Shown one piece after another: positions 23,223-34,543 of a DNA stretch of 64,000 nucleotides. How positions within the stretch are numbered: the stretch's first letter is position 1; each line of letters starts with the position of its first letter. Where the stretch lies: the NCBI GenBank assembly GCA_935421135.1, contig OW285196.1:5065001-5129000 (forward strand), in the 5' to 3' direction. The translations under genes were made by a program, and so were the position numbers. Source of the DNA: Bugulina stolonifera (Eukaryota; Bryozoa; Gymnolaemata; Cheilostomatida; Bugulidae). The notes under the pieces are model-generated. The model did not search any database. It was not told the origin of the DNA and worked only from the letters and a program-made list of their open reading frames with translations.

Positions 23223-25283
23223 CTAAACCGGCATACATGCCTTCTGGCACTCTGCCTCAGTGCTGCAATGTAGCAAACAGTTATGGTTACATTCTAATAT
23301 ATTGGATGGTTACAATTTACAAGTAATGTGTATTTGTAAAATGTAACCCATCTAGTACATGCATTGCATTATGTTACATTGTACATAGCAGTACAATGTT
23401 GCTCACTATTTTTCAAAGAACTTGCAGAATTATTTTTTCCAAGCATTTATGTGTGGGCTATCAACATCTTCGGTAAAACTTTACTTTGCGTTAAAATAGT
23501 CGAAAACCAAATTACAGGTAATAACATTAAACTGTAGTTAAATGCTTCATTATTATGTGATACATTTGCGCCGCAACAAATTTTCAAGTATGTGCTCTGG
23601 AGTAAAATAGAATTTACGTTAGTTAAATACATCACCTACATAGCCCTGGATCCACAGCACTTGTTATAATTATTTATTTCAGTAGTGTTAACATTACTGG
23701 AATATGCTTTTTGTTAGAAATTTTTCGAAATTCAACATTTTTAAAATTATTCGCATCCCTCCCAGGTGAGAGGAAAGCACGAGACTTCTAAAGCCAAAGA
23801 AAAGACTGTAGGTAGAACATACCTAAACCTGTTGTTATTTCCTCCACAACCGACATATACAAACATCTCACACTTGCTGTTCTGGAAAGTGTACACATTG
23901 CTGGGAACATAGTCAGCACAATCTCCGTTCATTGCAGGCGTCTCTTTGCATGCCCCTAGAATAAAAACATATCTTTTAATTCCGCGACTAAACTACAGAC
24001 AATGAATGATACCAGCAAGGAGTTGGAACTATAGCATTTCTGCATGGTGGTGTAGACGTATTAAAAAGCACCCTGTGTGGTGTGATTTGACACAATTTTC
24101 ACTTTGTATCTAAGTCTATCTTTGTAGTTGAGCCATTTAGGTTGAAGAATAAATTTACACTGTGATATAATTGAAAAAGCAGACTGTTCATTCCAATATT
24201 AATGGAGCACCAATACTCTATCAACATTTGGTATACCAAATGATAAGAAGCAGGTGAAGTATAAGGAATACTATACATGCACAAGTACTTTACCTGCAGG
24301 TTTTTCTGTACCTTGATCAGAGTCAGTGTCAACACATGTCTTCCTGCAATCTTCTTCAGACCTGAAATTATCAAGTTGTGCATTTTAATGCATTTTGCGT
24401 GTTAGTCTTATGAAAAGGCTTACCCCATGAATTCATCCAAGCTCTCACTCCATTTGTACATGTATAATCACTCTACATATACTGTACACATACATGTATA
24501 ATCACTCTACATATACTGTACACATACATGTATAATCATTCCACATATACTGTACACATACATGTATAATCATTCTACATATATACTGTACACATACATG
24601 TATAATCATTCTACATATACTGTACACATACATGTATAATCATTCTACATATACTGTACACATACATGTACATGTATTTAATCCTCAAACGTCAGCAATC
24701 TACATGTTAGATCATTGTGAATAATATTACTTGTTAGAGTGTTAATACAGCTAAATAGAGGCAGTGTAATAAAAGTTGTTTAGTTTGGAGTTGCTCTCTC
24801 CTGAATACCGGAATCTATTTCCTGTTCCGCCACATCCGCTGTAAATAAAGGGTTTGCAGGTTCCATTGGAGAAAGTATATGTTGGAAAATAAGCAAAGCA
24901 CATTCCTGAAATACCTGCTTCTTCCTCGCATTGTTCTGCAAACACAGTAAGAAAAGTAGTTGCAAATAAAATAAATAAAACGCCCAGATCTGTAGCATCC
25001 CAAGCCTACCTTGCAATAAAATAGTGTTTGCATTCAGTTTCAGCGAGTGTGTTCATAACACATACTCTGGGAACGAGGTTGCAATTTCTTAATCAGACTG
25101 TCTAAAACTTAAGTCGTGAAGACACAGTGTTGTAGTGTATTCTATTCTATTCGTCACTCTTCCCACCACATAGACATACAAGTCATATTACGTGATATAC
25201 AAAGGGTACTTACGAGGCAAAGCTGCTGCAATTGAGACGAGCACACAGAGTACTGCAGTCATGAATAGTGCAGACGACTTCAT
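23223..25283 (-). CDS. Two-Kunitz secreted protein, second domain frameshifted
   Basis: Exons (minus): signal peptide 25214-25283 (23 residues, phase 1); Kunitz 1: 24809-24935 + 24294-24361 (including an acidic tail DTDSD); Kunitz 2: 23823-23953 + 23223-23262, the last ending [15 protein letters not shown] as in the neighbouring gene. The first domain is complete, with Phe after its second Cys. The exon at 23823-23953 is 131 nt instead of the family's 127 or a phase-compatible 133: compared with the paralog at 26548-26674, two bases are missing just after the first Cys codon. Read through, the frame ends about 13 residues later, leaving a single-domain protein. Alternatively it is an assembly error. 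The rest of domain 2 keeps its Cys codons, so the break is recent. One GG of the YGGC motif is VG. Confidence 0.75.
24465..24680. repeat. 36-bp tandem repeat
   Basis: About six copies containing ACATGTATAATCATTCTACA and TATACTGTACACAT, in the intron of the second Kunitz gene. Confidence 0.9.
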
Positions 25284-25299
25284 GTTGCTGACTTAAAAA

Positions 25300-26280
25300 C
25301 TTTCTGAAGGTGAAGGTTAAAAGAGTGAATCTTCTGCTTATGTCCCAGTTTACTATCTACTAGTATTCATTAGTACTAGTACTACTCACACAGGATCGGT
25401 GAGTTAGTGTGTTATCTCTAGTTACTAGCATAAGTAAGGTCAGCTGTTGATTGTCTCATACGTCAGGCCATCTCACCACACAAAATTTACAGTGCAAGCT
25501 CAAAATTTGGAGGCATAAGATTCCAGTTACAAAATTAGGTAGCATCAATCCAAATCCATACAATTTTTAGGATTTGCAACTGTTTGAAAAAGGCAATTTG
25601 AAACAAGACGTTTCCAAACAGGACAGATCGAAATCCCAAGCCCCAACCGCCAGATTTCAATTAACTTTTATTTCAGTATTAAAGTTTTTTAATTCATTAT
25701 CTACGAGTTGTGTTCTTCTAAATGTAATCTACACAGTTTCAAATTGTCCTGTTTCAAAATGTCCTGCTTCGAACTGTCTTTTTCGAAATATCCCGCTAAC
25801 CCTCCACCCAATTTCTAGCCACTGTACTGCATTCACTACTTTTGGTCTAATGCTAAAGTAGTTGTCAGAAGTAGAATTAATGTGCTTTCGTGTAGGATTA
25901 CCAATTAATTTTCAATAGCAATTCTCCGAAATTCTTTCAAATTTGCCAGTTTTCAACGAATATACAAACATGCGAAATGTCAACTAAATTAAATAACCAC
26001 AATGTACACTGTAGCTTGAATTTTTGTGGCACACTTTACAGCAATAGCTCAATCAATTTCTGTTTACCCGTATGCAATTCAATGGAACCAAGAATTAGTG
26101 AGAAGTTGTGGTAGTGGTAGCATAGATATGTTAAAAGAAAAATATTACTTTGACCATGTTTATAAGTTAATAGTGTAAGAGACCACAACTCCTCAATCTA
26201 TATGTATTTGTCCCAGCCGGACAAGCCCATTCACCTGATGACCACTTATCATGCTATAGAAACAGAACACTCAAGATAGA
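25300..26280. other. Intergenic spacer between Kunitz genes 2 and 3
   Basis: Promoter side of gene 2 and 3' side of gene 3. The plus-strand frame 25574-25861 has no supporting signal. Nothing else recognised. Confidence 0.5.
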
Positions 26281-26297
26281 ATCAGGTTCTAGCATTA

Positions 26298-26303
26298 TTT
26301 ATT
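26298..26303 (-). terminator. Poly(A) signal, third Kunitz gene
   Basis: AATAAA on minus, 83 nt past the stop codon at 26386-26388. Confidence 0.55.
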
Positions 26304-26385
26304 AGACTACAAGTTCAAGACATGCATTACAATAGTTATAACTTGACCTTCTGCCCTCTCTGTATTCTCCATTTTCTGGTTACAT

Positions 26386-28275
26386 CTAAACCGGCATACA
26401 TGCCTTCTGGCACTCTGCCTCAGTGCTGTAATGTAGTAGAAGAACATCATACTTACATGTTACAAGCAGGAATGTGTTTGCTGTAAACTTAGCTCGTGGT
26501 CTCATATTTTTTTTACAAATACATGACTGTATGATCCTTGGACATACCTAAACCTGTTGTTGTTTCCTCCACATCCACCATATACAAAGAACTCGCACTT
26601 TTTGTCTTTGAAAGTATAGCTGGGAAAGTAAGCTTCACAATCTCCATTCATTGCGGGAGTCTCACCACACGGCTCTATGTTTAAAATAAGTACGACACTT
26701 GACACTTGAGCTAAACAGACCACATACCAGTAAGAATATTTGTTTAAATAACTTTTTATGTAATATTAAAAGGCTGTGAGGATTAATCACTGCTGTAACA
26801 CGCACATACACATACACATGCTTATGTACATGTACATGTACATTAGAAGCAAACGTGATACATGTAAGTCGAGAGACTAGGAAATATAATGCACAAGTAT
26901 GTCATTAAAATGGGTATTTAGCAGCACTTTGCAAGTGTGATAGACATGAAAGGTGTAGGGAGTAGGGTGTATGTGGTAAATAATGTGGAAGATGTGGTAT
27001 GATGGATGGGGTATAGTAGGTGTGGTATTATAGTAGGTGTGGTGCAGTGTATGTCAGATAGCCTGGTATAATACTCTTGTTGAATAACGTGATTATGGTA
27101 CGATGTTGTGTAGTGTGTGTGGTAGATATGCTGTACGCGTGGTGTACATAACTGACATAGAGGATGGAGTAGCTAGGTACTGCATGTGGTATATCCTAGG
27201 CTCATACAAAAGTACTTTACCTGTGGGCTCATACACAAGTACTTTACCTGCAAGCTTGTCTTTGTCTTCATCAGAGTCAGTATCAACACATGTCTTCCTG
27301 CAATCTTCTTCTGACCTGAAGTTAGAAGTCCATTAGGTTATTCATCTCTACTTGCTCTGCGGACCAGAAGCTTGGGCCCAGGAATCAAACCAGTGTTTGA
27401 GGTGGAACAAATGAGGTGGGTACACGGTGCATGCAATCTTACAGATTAGTGTTGTATAGCTATCCACTTAATCTTATAGTAACTAAGAAATTAATGAATT
27501 ACTAAAATTAAAAAATCATGCTCTGGTGAGATTCGAATCCATATCCCTATGAATGATAATCAAGCACTCTACCACTACACTACAAGGTCCACAGTGACTG
27601 CATGGGGAAAACTAGCTATTAAAATGAGGGTACACACTAAAACTGAGGTGGGTACAGACAGTATACCCTTGTATAACCACACTTCGAACACTGAATCAAA
27701 CCGCGTCACCCATTTTCATTATAAACAATATTACATAATATACATTTTTTAGGTAATTGTTACAGTGAGTTGCCATAGAAACTATAATTAGTGTTTTGTG
27801 TACCAGAATCGATTTCCAGTTCCGCCACATCCACCGTAAACAAAGGATTTGCAGGTTCCATTTGAGAAAGTAAATGACGGGAAATAGGCAAGGCACATTC
27901 CTGAAACTCCTGGCTCCTCTTCACATTGTTCTACAACCAGAGTAACGAAGCTTAACTATTAGTGTTTAGTATAATCACTAGATTTATTGAATGTACAATA
28001 TGGGAAATATTCCATAGTACTAGTCTTCTTGCTTGCAATTTCAAGGAAGGCAGATCGATCAACCAGCCATCCATCTGGCCATCCGGCCAGCCAGATAACC
28101 ACCTTAATCTGTGTTACTCTAACACCCAACAGCATCAAGAAATAAGCCTACTTATTACATACATTTACATGTACATGTACATGTATTTATATAATATAAT
28201 TCACTTACTTGGTAATGCTGCTATTGAGGAGACAAACAGACTGACTACAGTCAGGAAGAGAGGAGACAACTTCAT
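26386..28275 (-). CDS. Two-Kunitz-domain secreted inhibitor
   Basis: Predicted 142-aa secreted protein. Exons (minus): signal peptide 28209-28275 (22 residues); Kunitz 1: 27804-27930 + 27248-27315, with an acidic linker DTDSDEDKDK after the last Cys; Kunitz 2: 26548-26674 + 26386-26425, ending [15 protein letters not shown]. Total 429 nt, all junctions in phase. Six Cys per domain. P1-position residues are Leu (SGMCLAYF) and Glu (NGDCEAYF), so trypsin-like targets are unlikely; chymotrypsin/elastase-like for the first is inference from the Kunitz family. The exon layout equals that of the frameshifted neighbour, so the two are tandem duplicates. A hAT MITE (27391-27693) sits in the intron that splits domain 1. 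Confidence 0.87.
27391..27693. mobile_element. 303-bp hAT-type MITE with tRNA-like interior
   Basis: Ends CAGTGTTTGAGGTG / CACTTCGAACACTG with 8-bp duplication AATCAAAC at 27383-27390 and 27694-27701. On minus the interior carries a tRNA-like A-box (TAGTGTAGTGGTAGAG) and B-box (GGATTCGAATC). Intronic in the third Kunitz gene. A relative is at 51610-51842. Confidence 0.85.
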
Positions 28276-28319
28276 AGTAAAATCCCGGTGATAGAAAGCA
28301 ATGAGTGGTGGAATCAGGC

Positions 28320-29620
28320 TGATAGTATGATGTGAATTGATGTACTACCTATTAATAGTCACCAGTAGGTCTATAATAGTCCCAGAAAGTGGACAACTCT
28401 ACATGCATTGACATGTGTAATCTCTACCTACGTGTACATAATATTGTCATCTTTGACTAATTATGTTGTGTTTATGCTTTGAGCTCTACCATATTCTGAT
28501 ATCAAAGTTAATGTACATGATTAATTTATGATATCACATGTTCTTGTGAGAAGCTACAGGTGCAATGACACAACAGACTTAGAGAAAAGGTATACAACTC
28601 CAATTATTATCTTAATAAGATTTTATTTGCTGCACGTTGATTCACAATATTGTAGTAAAAAAAAGTATATAGCAACTATGTAACACACTGAAAATTGTTC
28701 AAAGTACACCTCACTTTCAAAATGGTTAAAAATCGATTTCCTTCAAAGCTCAATTTGACTTCATTCAACTGAATACTTTAGAAGTGTAAAGCTCCTTACT
28801 GACAAAAACTTTCATGTTGTTCTCTCTCATCTTAACAGTGATAGGAGGGCCCTGCATGTTATTTCTCAAGGGTTGTTCACTCTATGCTACACTCGCACCT
28901 GAAAGAAAATGTTATAGCAATCATTTGACAGTATCTCATACCTGACAGCACCATTTTATTCAAGCTCACCATCATCCTGCAGAGGTAACTAAATTGTTAT
29001 ATTATGGGAGTGATATATATATATCTCTATTCACTATCTGCTTAGTTTACTACATTGTTGGCAGGCTGTGACTCACTCTTACCAGCTAGTTCAGAGGAGC
29101 AGATCCATGGGCACTTAGAAGCTATTAGAAGTTGTCTTCTCTCAATTGAGAGAGGACAACTTCTAATTATTATCAATAGCATGTGAGTGCCCTGAAGCAG
29201 ATCCCTTTTTGATAATCTAAGACAAGGTAGTGGTACTCCCTCACTTCCTGTGGGCTATAAGACCGTCTCCAAGGGGGCCTGTTATTAATAGTAGTTGGCA
29301 GTCACCGTCTAAACCACCCCTTATGTGCAGTAAGCAAATTCTACTGTACTTGCATATTCACCAGCTCAACGGCAATGCATTTTCGTAAAGTCAGTGCTAT
29401 CGCTGCTACGCCAGCATCAGAAACGTCAACAAGTGTGTAAAACTGCTAATGTGCACATGTGCACATGTACATGTACTGCGTATATCATTATAGGCCATCT
29501 GTATAATCTGCATATCAGCTGACCTGGATGATCTATGTAGTGTACATGTATTACATTGATAGTATTTAATCTACTTTCAAGGAACAAAATATTATGCAAA
29601 TAGATACATTGTTTCACATC
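28320..29620. other. Intergenic spacer between Kunitz and NHL clusters
   Basis: Low-complexity A/T-rich sequence. The only structure seen is the 44-bp palindrome at 29124-29167. No coding exon could be supported. Confidence 0.5.
29124..29167. repeat. 44-bp near-perfect palindrome
   Basis: ATTAGAAGTTGTC and its complement GACAACTTCTAAT flank a centre CTCTCAATTGAGAG with one mismatched pair. A weaker inverted match (GGGCACT / AGTGCCC) extends it to about 29110-29200. It could be the core of a small foldback element. Confidence 0.8.
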
Positions 29621-29628
29621 AATGTTGG

Positions 29629-29634
29629 TTTATT
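29629..29634 (-). terminator. Poly(A) signal, downstream NHL gene
   Basis: AATAAA on minus about 160 nt after the stop at 29793. Confidence 0.5.
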
Positions 29635-29792
29635 GGTTGGAAATAAAACACTATGTTTATGATTACATGTTTTAAATACTTGTATTGTGAAATTTTATCA
29701 AAGGGACGAGACAGGAATGTGTCATCAGTTTGTGATGTCATTAATCTGTGATGTCATCAGTGAACGTGAGGCCATCACAACCACCGTTTTAT

Positions 29793-32700
29793 CTATACAC
29801 ATGTATCTGTAGCTTCATTGTACGTCTTTTTGTTCAAACAGGATGTAGTCAACACAACTTTAGCAGACGATCCATTTGCTGTTCCACGTGGAAAGATAAC
29901 TCTGAAAAATCAGAAGAAATAATTGTGATGTATTTATTTTAAACTAATTAAGCTAAAGATGATGTCTAGTTTTAGCATCCTTTTCTTCAGTAACACCTGA
30001 AGAAAAGAACTGATTCTCCAGTCTTCATACTATAAACATCCGGTAAAAGAATCCTTTTACATATTTCTAGGAGAGATGGAAAGTTGTACACGTTGGATCT
30101 TTGTATTTTGCAAGGCAAAAAATATATTTACAAGAGTAATTTCAAAATACAACATTTAATGATATTATACTCCTATTCATTCGCTCAGGACAATGATTAG
30201 TCTGTCATCTAGCGATGCTTTCTTGTGGTAACAAAGTAACCTAAACAATGGAAGTTGCTCAACTTACGGGGGCCTCTTGGAGGGGTCCACAATGCTCATC
30301 ATGGTGCCTTTGCTAACGAGCCTAGCGGTCAGCTGATCGTAGGTGGATTGTGGGATGGACGTAATGGCTCCGTTGTATACCAGGTCGGTAGGGTAGTATA
30401 CGGAGAGTATATTGTCTGCACACTTAATAGTCACTTTACCATCTTTATCTTTCTTGCTGCACACTGTCGGATAGTCATGGAAATTCTTAACAAAAGGTAA
30501 ATCCTTGGTGACAGAGAGTTGTCCTCCCCCTAACTTGTTATTTAAGAATATGTTTTTATTGTGATGTAATAGAAAATTCTAGCTACTTTTGTTATTTGTG
30601 TGTACAAAGCATTTGCTAATATGAGTGTATACTATTTTTTACTGCTGTTACTAAAGCTGGCAAGTAACTGCCGGCGTCTCAAGACCGAAAGGTCAGCTGG
30701 TTATACTAACTCTGCTATTCTACAATGATGCAGGAATATTCTAGCAAGGCTATGAAACATCAAGACACTGGTTATAGTTGATATTCTTGCTGACCTACCT
30801 CCATTGCAAACCTCCATAATGTGTATAAAGTTATTCTCTACCATACTCTCTACCAAATACTTGGTGGCATCAATGTCAAGGCTAGCACAGTCATAGTTAT
30901 AATCTGCCTGGAACTCTATCCTCCTCTCCATGTTGGCATCTATCAAAAGTAGACAGTTATATAACTTAGCCTGACAGGTAGTTTACCAATTCTCAACAAA
31001 CTCACTCATTTTTCTGGGCTTTGATTTCACTACCTTGCATACTACATTGTACTACTTTTACTAGAAACAGCGTCTGCTTATATTTCAGTATATATACAGT
31101 AAAATAGTGTCATCGGTGAAGCATTTCTCACAACGTTCTTAAAATTTGAGCTCTTGTTCTACATGCACTTGTACAATTGTACATTGCATAGTGAAGCTAT
31201 GAGCTTACTATGGCTGGTATTTTGTTTGCACCCACCAAATACATTAATGGAGAATTGACACATCAGATCATCCTCAATCTTCATGGTGAAAGGATATTGT
31301 CCAATCGGAAGCTCAAATCTCTGGGAAATTCCGTATACCATGAGGTCTATGACAGCTCTGCCAGTGTCCAGAGTTACCACTCGGTTGATGGAGGAAGGGC
31401 AAGATATAGCTCCACCTGGTGTATAACCTTACAATCATTACTGAGAGAATGCTGTAAACATCACAATTTTATATACATGTAATTGTGCAAATGATTGTAG
31501 CCTATAAACAATGCGGTGCAATACATAAAGATATTTCATCCTTTCAAATTTATTAGTGGTTAAAACTTCAGTAGCTACTGTAAACATCGTATTGAAAAAG
31601 AAATAAATTTGCTAGCGCTGTCACATGTACAAGGCAGTCGGATGAAAAAAAAATGTGTAGCGTGCACATTGTGCAATTAGATTGTGTTTAAAACCAATGC
31701 TAATGGTAGCTCTGTTGAGTGTTATCAAAAATGCATAAACTTACCCATAACTTTGAGGTTAACAATACAGCCCTCCGACATAAACTGATGTCTTCCTGCA
31801 GCGAGTGTAAGTGTGTGGTCCGAGTCTACTTTCACAGCAATAGTCTTTTGTCCAGCTGGAATCACCGCTGTCATATCACGAGGTTTACAAGAGAGAAGTG
31901 ACTTTCCTGCCTCCACAATGCTGACTACCAAGTTGAAAGCAAACAATTTGATAACGTAATCACATGACTACATATCTAAAGGGCTCTAGGAAGTATATAC
32001 AAGTATTTATGTCATGCTATTACAAGTACTTATAGAAAACATGGATACAGTCGTATTGTTTACTAAAACACAATTTTGCTTGCAAGATGCCTTTGGAAAA
32101 AAATTATACTTATGTGATTCTAATAATTATTATAACCTTACTAGGGATCATCTGTACAGTTGAAGCATCTCCAACATAGAGAGTGCCGTTGTAGTACAGG
32201 AGGCCATGAGGATTATTCACCTTGCAACCGACACCTTCAATGAACGATTCGTTGTATTTAGGTTCACAGATGGATGTCACTTGTTTAAGCTGCAGGTTAA
32301 TCAGTCGGACATCTTGATTCCAGAAATCTGCTACGGCCAGGTGATTGCTGTCAAGTTGGACAATATCACCTGGGAAATACCCAAACCTCACCTCGTCAAA
32401 TTTTCCATCAGCGTAGCCCAACCTTTCAAACTGTCCAGCAATTACTGAAATTGAGTCGTCCACAAAGGAGTACTTTACTATATGGAAACTTACTCCCACA
32501 TACAAAGTGTTTTTGTCTTTGTTGTCAAAAAGAGCAAACCGAGGTCGATGCAAGTTTTCATGATCCTGTACGATTGTTGACACTTGTTTGGTTTCCATGT
32601 TGAAGGATCTCAAAGCGTTATTCCAGTTGTCAACCACGATGAGCGACTTATTGTCTCGCTGATCTAAGACAACGCTGCTCGGCTCCTGAAATCGAGCATC

Positions 32701-33777
32701 ACCACCGACTCCATCGGCGTAACCATACTCTGTGCATCTACCAGCTAAATGAGAGGTGCTACTGGTGGTTCGGTCCAGCAGACGGAGACAATGATTACGG
32801 CTATCGGCAATAACAACTTGGGTCTTACTGATCTGTAAGAATCCTACTATTTTTCTAAACCTAGCAGCTATTCCCGTCCCCTCAATGTAGTCCTCAAGGT
32901 CAATGGATCCAGCAATGTTGTAGATATCTGTTCGTAATGCGGAGCCCCAAGAGTAAAGGATGGCTTCTCCATTCATGAACCTATCTGGTTCCATGTGCCA
33001 GATTCCTGCATAGCCATCAGCAATCCTTAGATTTGTTTCCTCACCAAACACAATCCTATAATACATGAAGCATCAACTACTCATTAATGCCTACAGCCAG
33101 ATAGATCTTGGACTAATGTATATACAGCATGTAAGAGCTATAATATTATTCATAAATTGCTATACAAATTCCATCTAACACATGTAATATAAAACACAGC
33201 TTAGGTACTGAAATAAACTGCACAGCACTATGTATGTAATGTTCATTCGAAAAATGTTGTGGTACAGTTTGATCTAGTTTTACCTACTTCTCCTTTTGGA
33301 GGTCTTTGTCACCACCATCAGTGGGTGCAGCATTGCATAAGGTCACCACCAAACTCTAAAACATGGCAGCAGATAATAGTAATAACTAAATTCCGGCAGC
33401 CAGATTTGTAAATAAAGCACATTAAGATAAATGCTATTAATGTTATTAATCTGCGCTGTAACTATGTACAGGTAATTTCTAAGCATGCAGCTTTGCTGTC
33501 ATGTGGCGAATTATTTTGCATAAAATATAATTGCCATTAATTTTGAACAAGCAGAATGGCTTCCCCAACGTTGAAGAAGGGTACAAGTGAAGTTAGGTAG
33601 TTGTTTGTTATGTCTTGGAAAAATATAGTATAGTTATGGTGTCATAATTTAGCCTGAAAAACTAGAAATAGCAATACCAATATTTCAATACAAGTAATAG
33701 CATATATTGTTTTACTGAATACTAGGTCATTAAGCACTTACAATGAGCACAGCAATTGAGGTCCAGAGTCTAGCCAT
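29793..33777 (-). CDS. Secreted NHL-repeat protein (downstream copy)
   Basis: Predicted 607-aa extracellular protein. Exons (minus): 33742-33777, 33288-33355, 32142-33055, 31745-31924, 31236-31415, 30799-30939, 30268-30463, 29793-29901; 1824 nt, phases consistent. Signal peptide about residues 1-21 (MARLWTSIAVLI...LCNA). Exon 3 holds an NHL-type beta-propeller (about 40-335) with typical motifs: GYADGVGGDARFQEPSSVVLD, QVVIADSRNHCLR, LYVGDASTV. The remaining 270 residues are a conserved Cys-containing region I cannot assign (CPSSINRVV, YDCASLDI, MEVCNGV, NDATDTCV-like end). NHL propellers bind proteins or RNA; being secreted, an adhesion or recognition role is inference. Exon 2 uses the donor GTAGGT at 33287, needed to keep phase and avoid a TAG. 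Paralog of 34544-44553, same strand. Confidence 0.83.
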
Positions 33778-34420
33778 GTCGCCAGTACTAGTGGAGCACA
33801 ACAATTGACTCCTAAGTCAAACAATATTGCTCAACTGGTGGATGGACAGTGTGTACTCTGCATTCCTTAGGTTATATAATATCTGCTGATTAGGCTCAAG
33901 GTTAAAGATTAGAGATATTTACCTAAACCTGGGATATCAGCTCTACCTAATGGTGTGTTTGTAGATAAATAACTGCAAATTGGTTTATATACCAAACATG
34001 ACTTACCATGTAAACATAGCAATCTTAGCAAATAAGTGAACTCAAAACTATAGTAAGCATTCATCTTTTCCTTTCTATTCTATCACTAAATAGAGAAGAG
34101 TGCTGCAAGACTAGAAATAACAGGCTGGATGTACTATAAATATGGATATGTCGCTTCAATATAACTGTCCAACCACTGCAACTCTGAGCTATAAGGGCGA
34201 AGCATCCTATATTTTCCTGTGTATAGTGACAGACTATTATAAATATTGTGTAAACATTGCATTTCAAGTTATAAGATTACATAAAATATGTGTGATTTAC
34301 ATCAGAGTGCAGGCACAGTGCCACTTTATTAGTTCTCATCTAAAAGGACCGGATGGGCCACAAACTAGCAAATTGTAATACGATTAGTAGAGATATAAAT
34401 AATGCGTAAAGTAGCAATGT

Positions 34421-34426
34421 TTTATT
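34421..34426 (-). terminator. Poly(A) signal, upstream NHL gene
   Basis: AATAAA on minus 118 nt beyond the stop codon at 34544-34546. Confidence 0.55.
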
Positions 34427-34543
34427 GTACGAGTATAAATTGTACGACATAGTTCCTGGTCACATTATACTCAGTTGCACTATAAGTCGATATATTTCAG
34501 TGTATTTGATAGGCAAGGAGGCCATTGTTATATAACCAGATCT

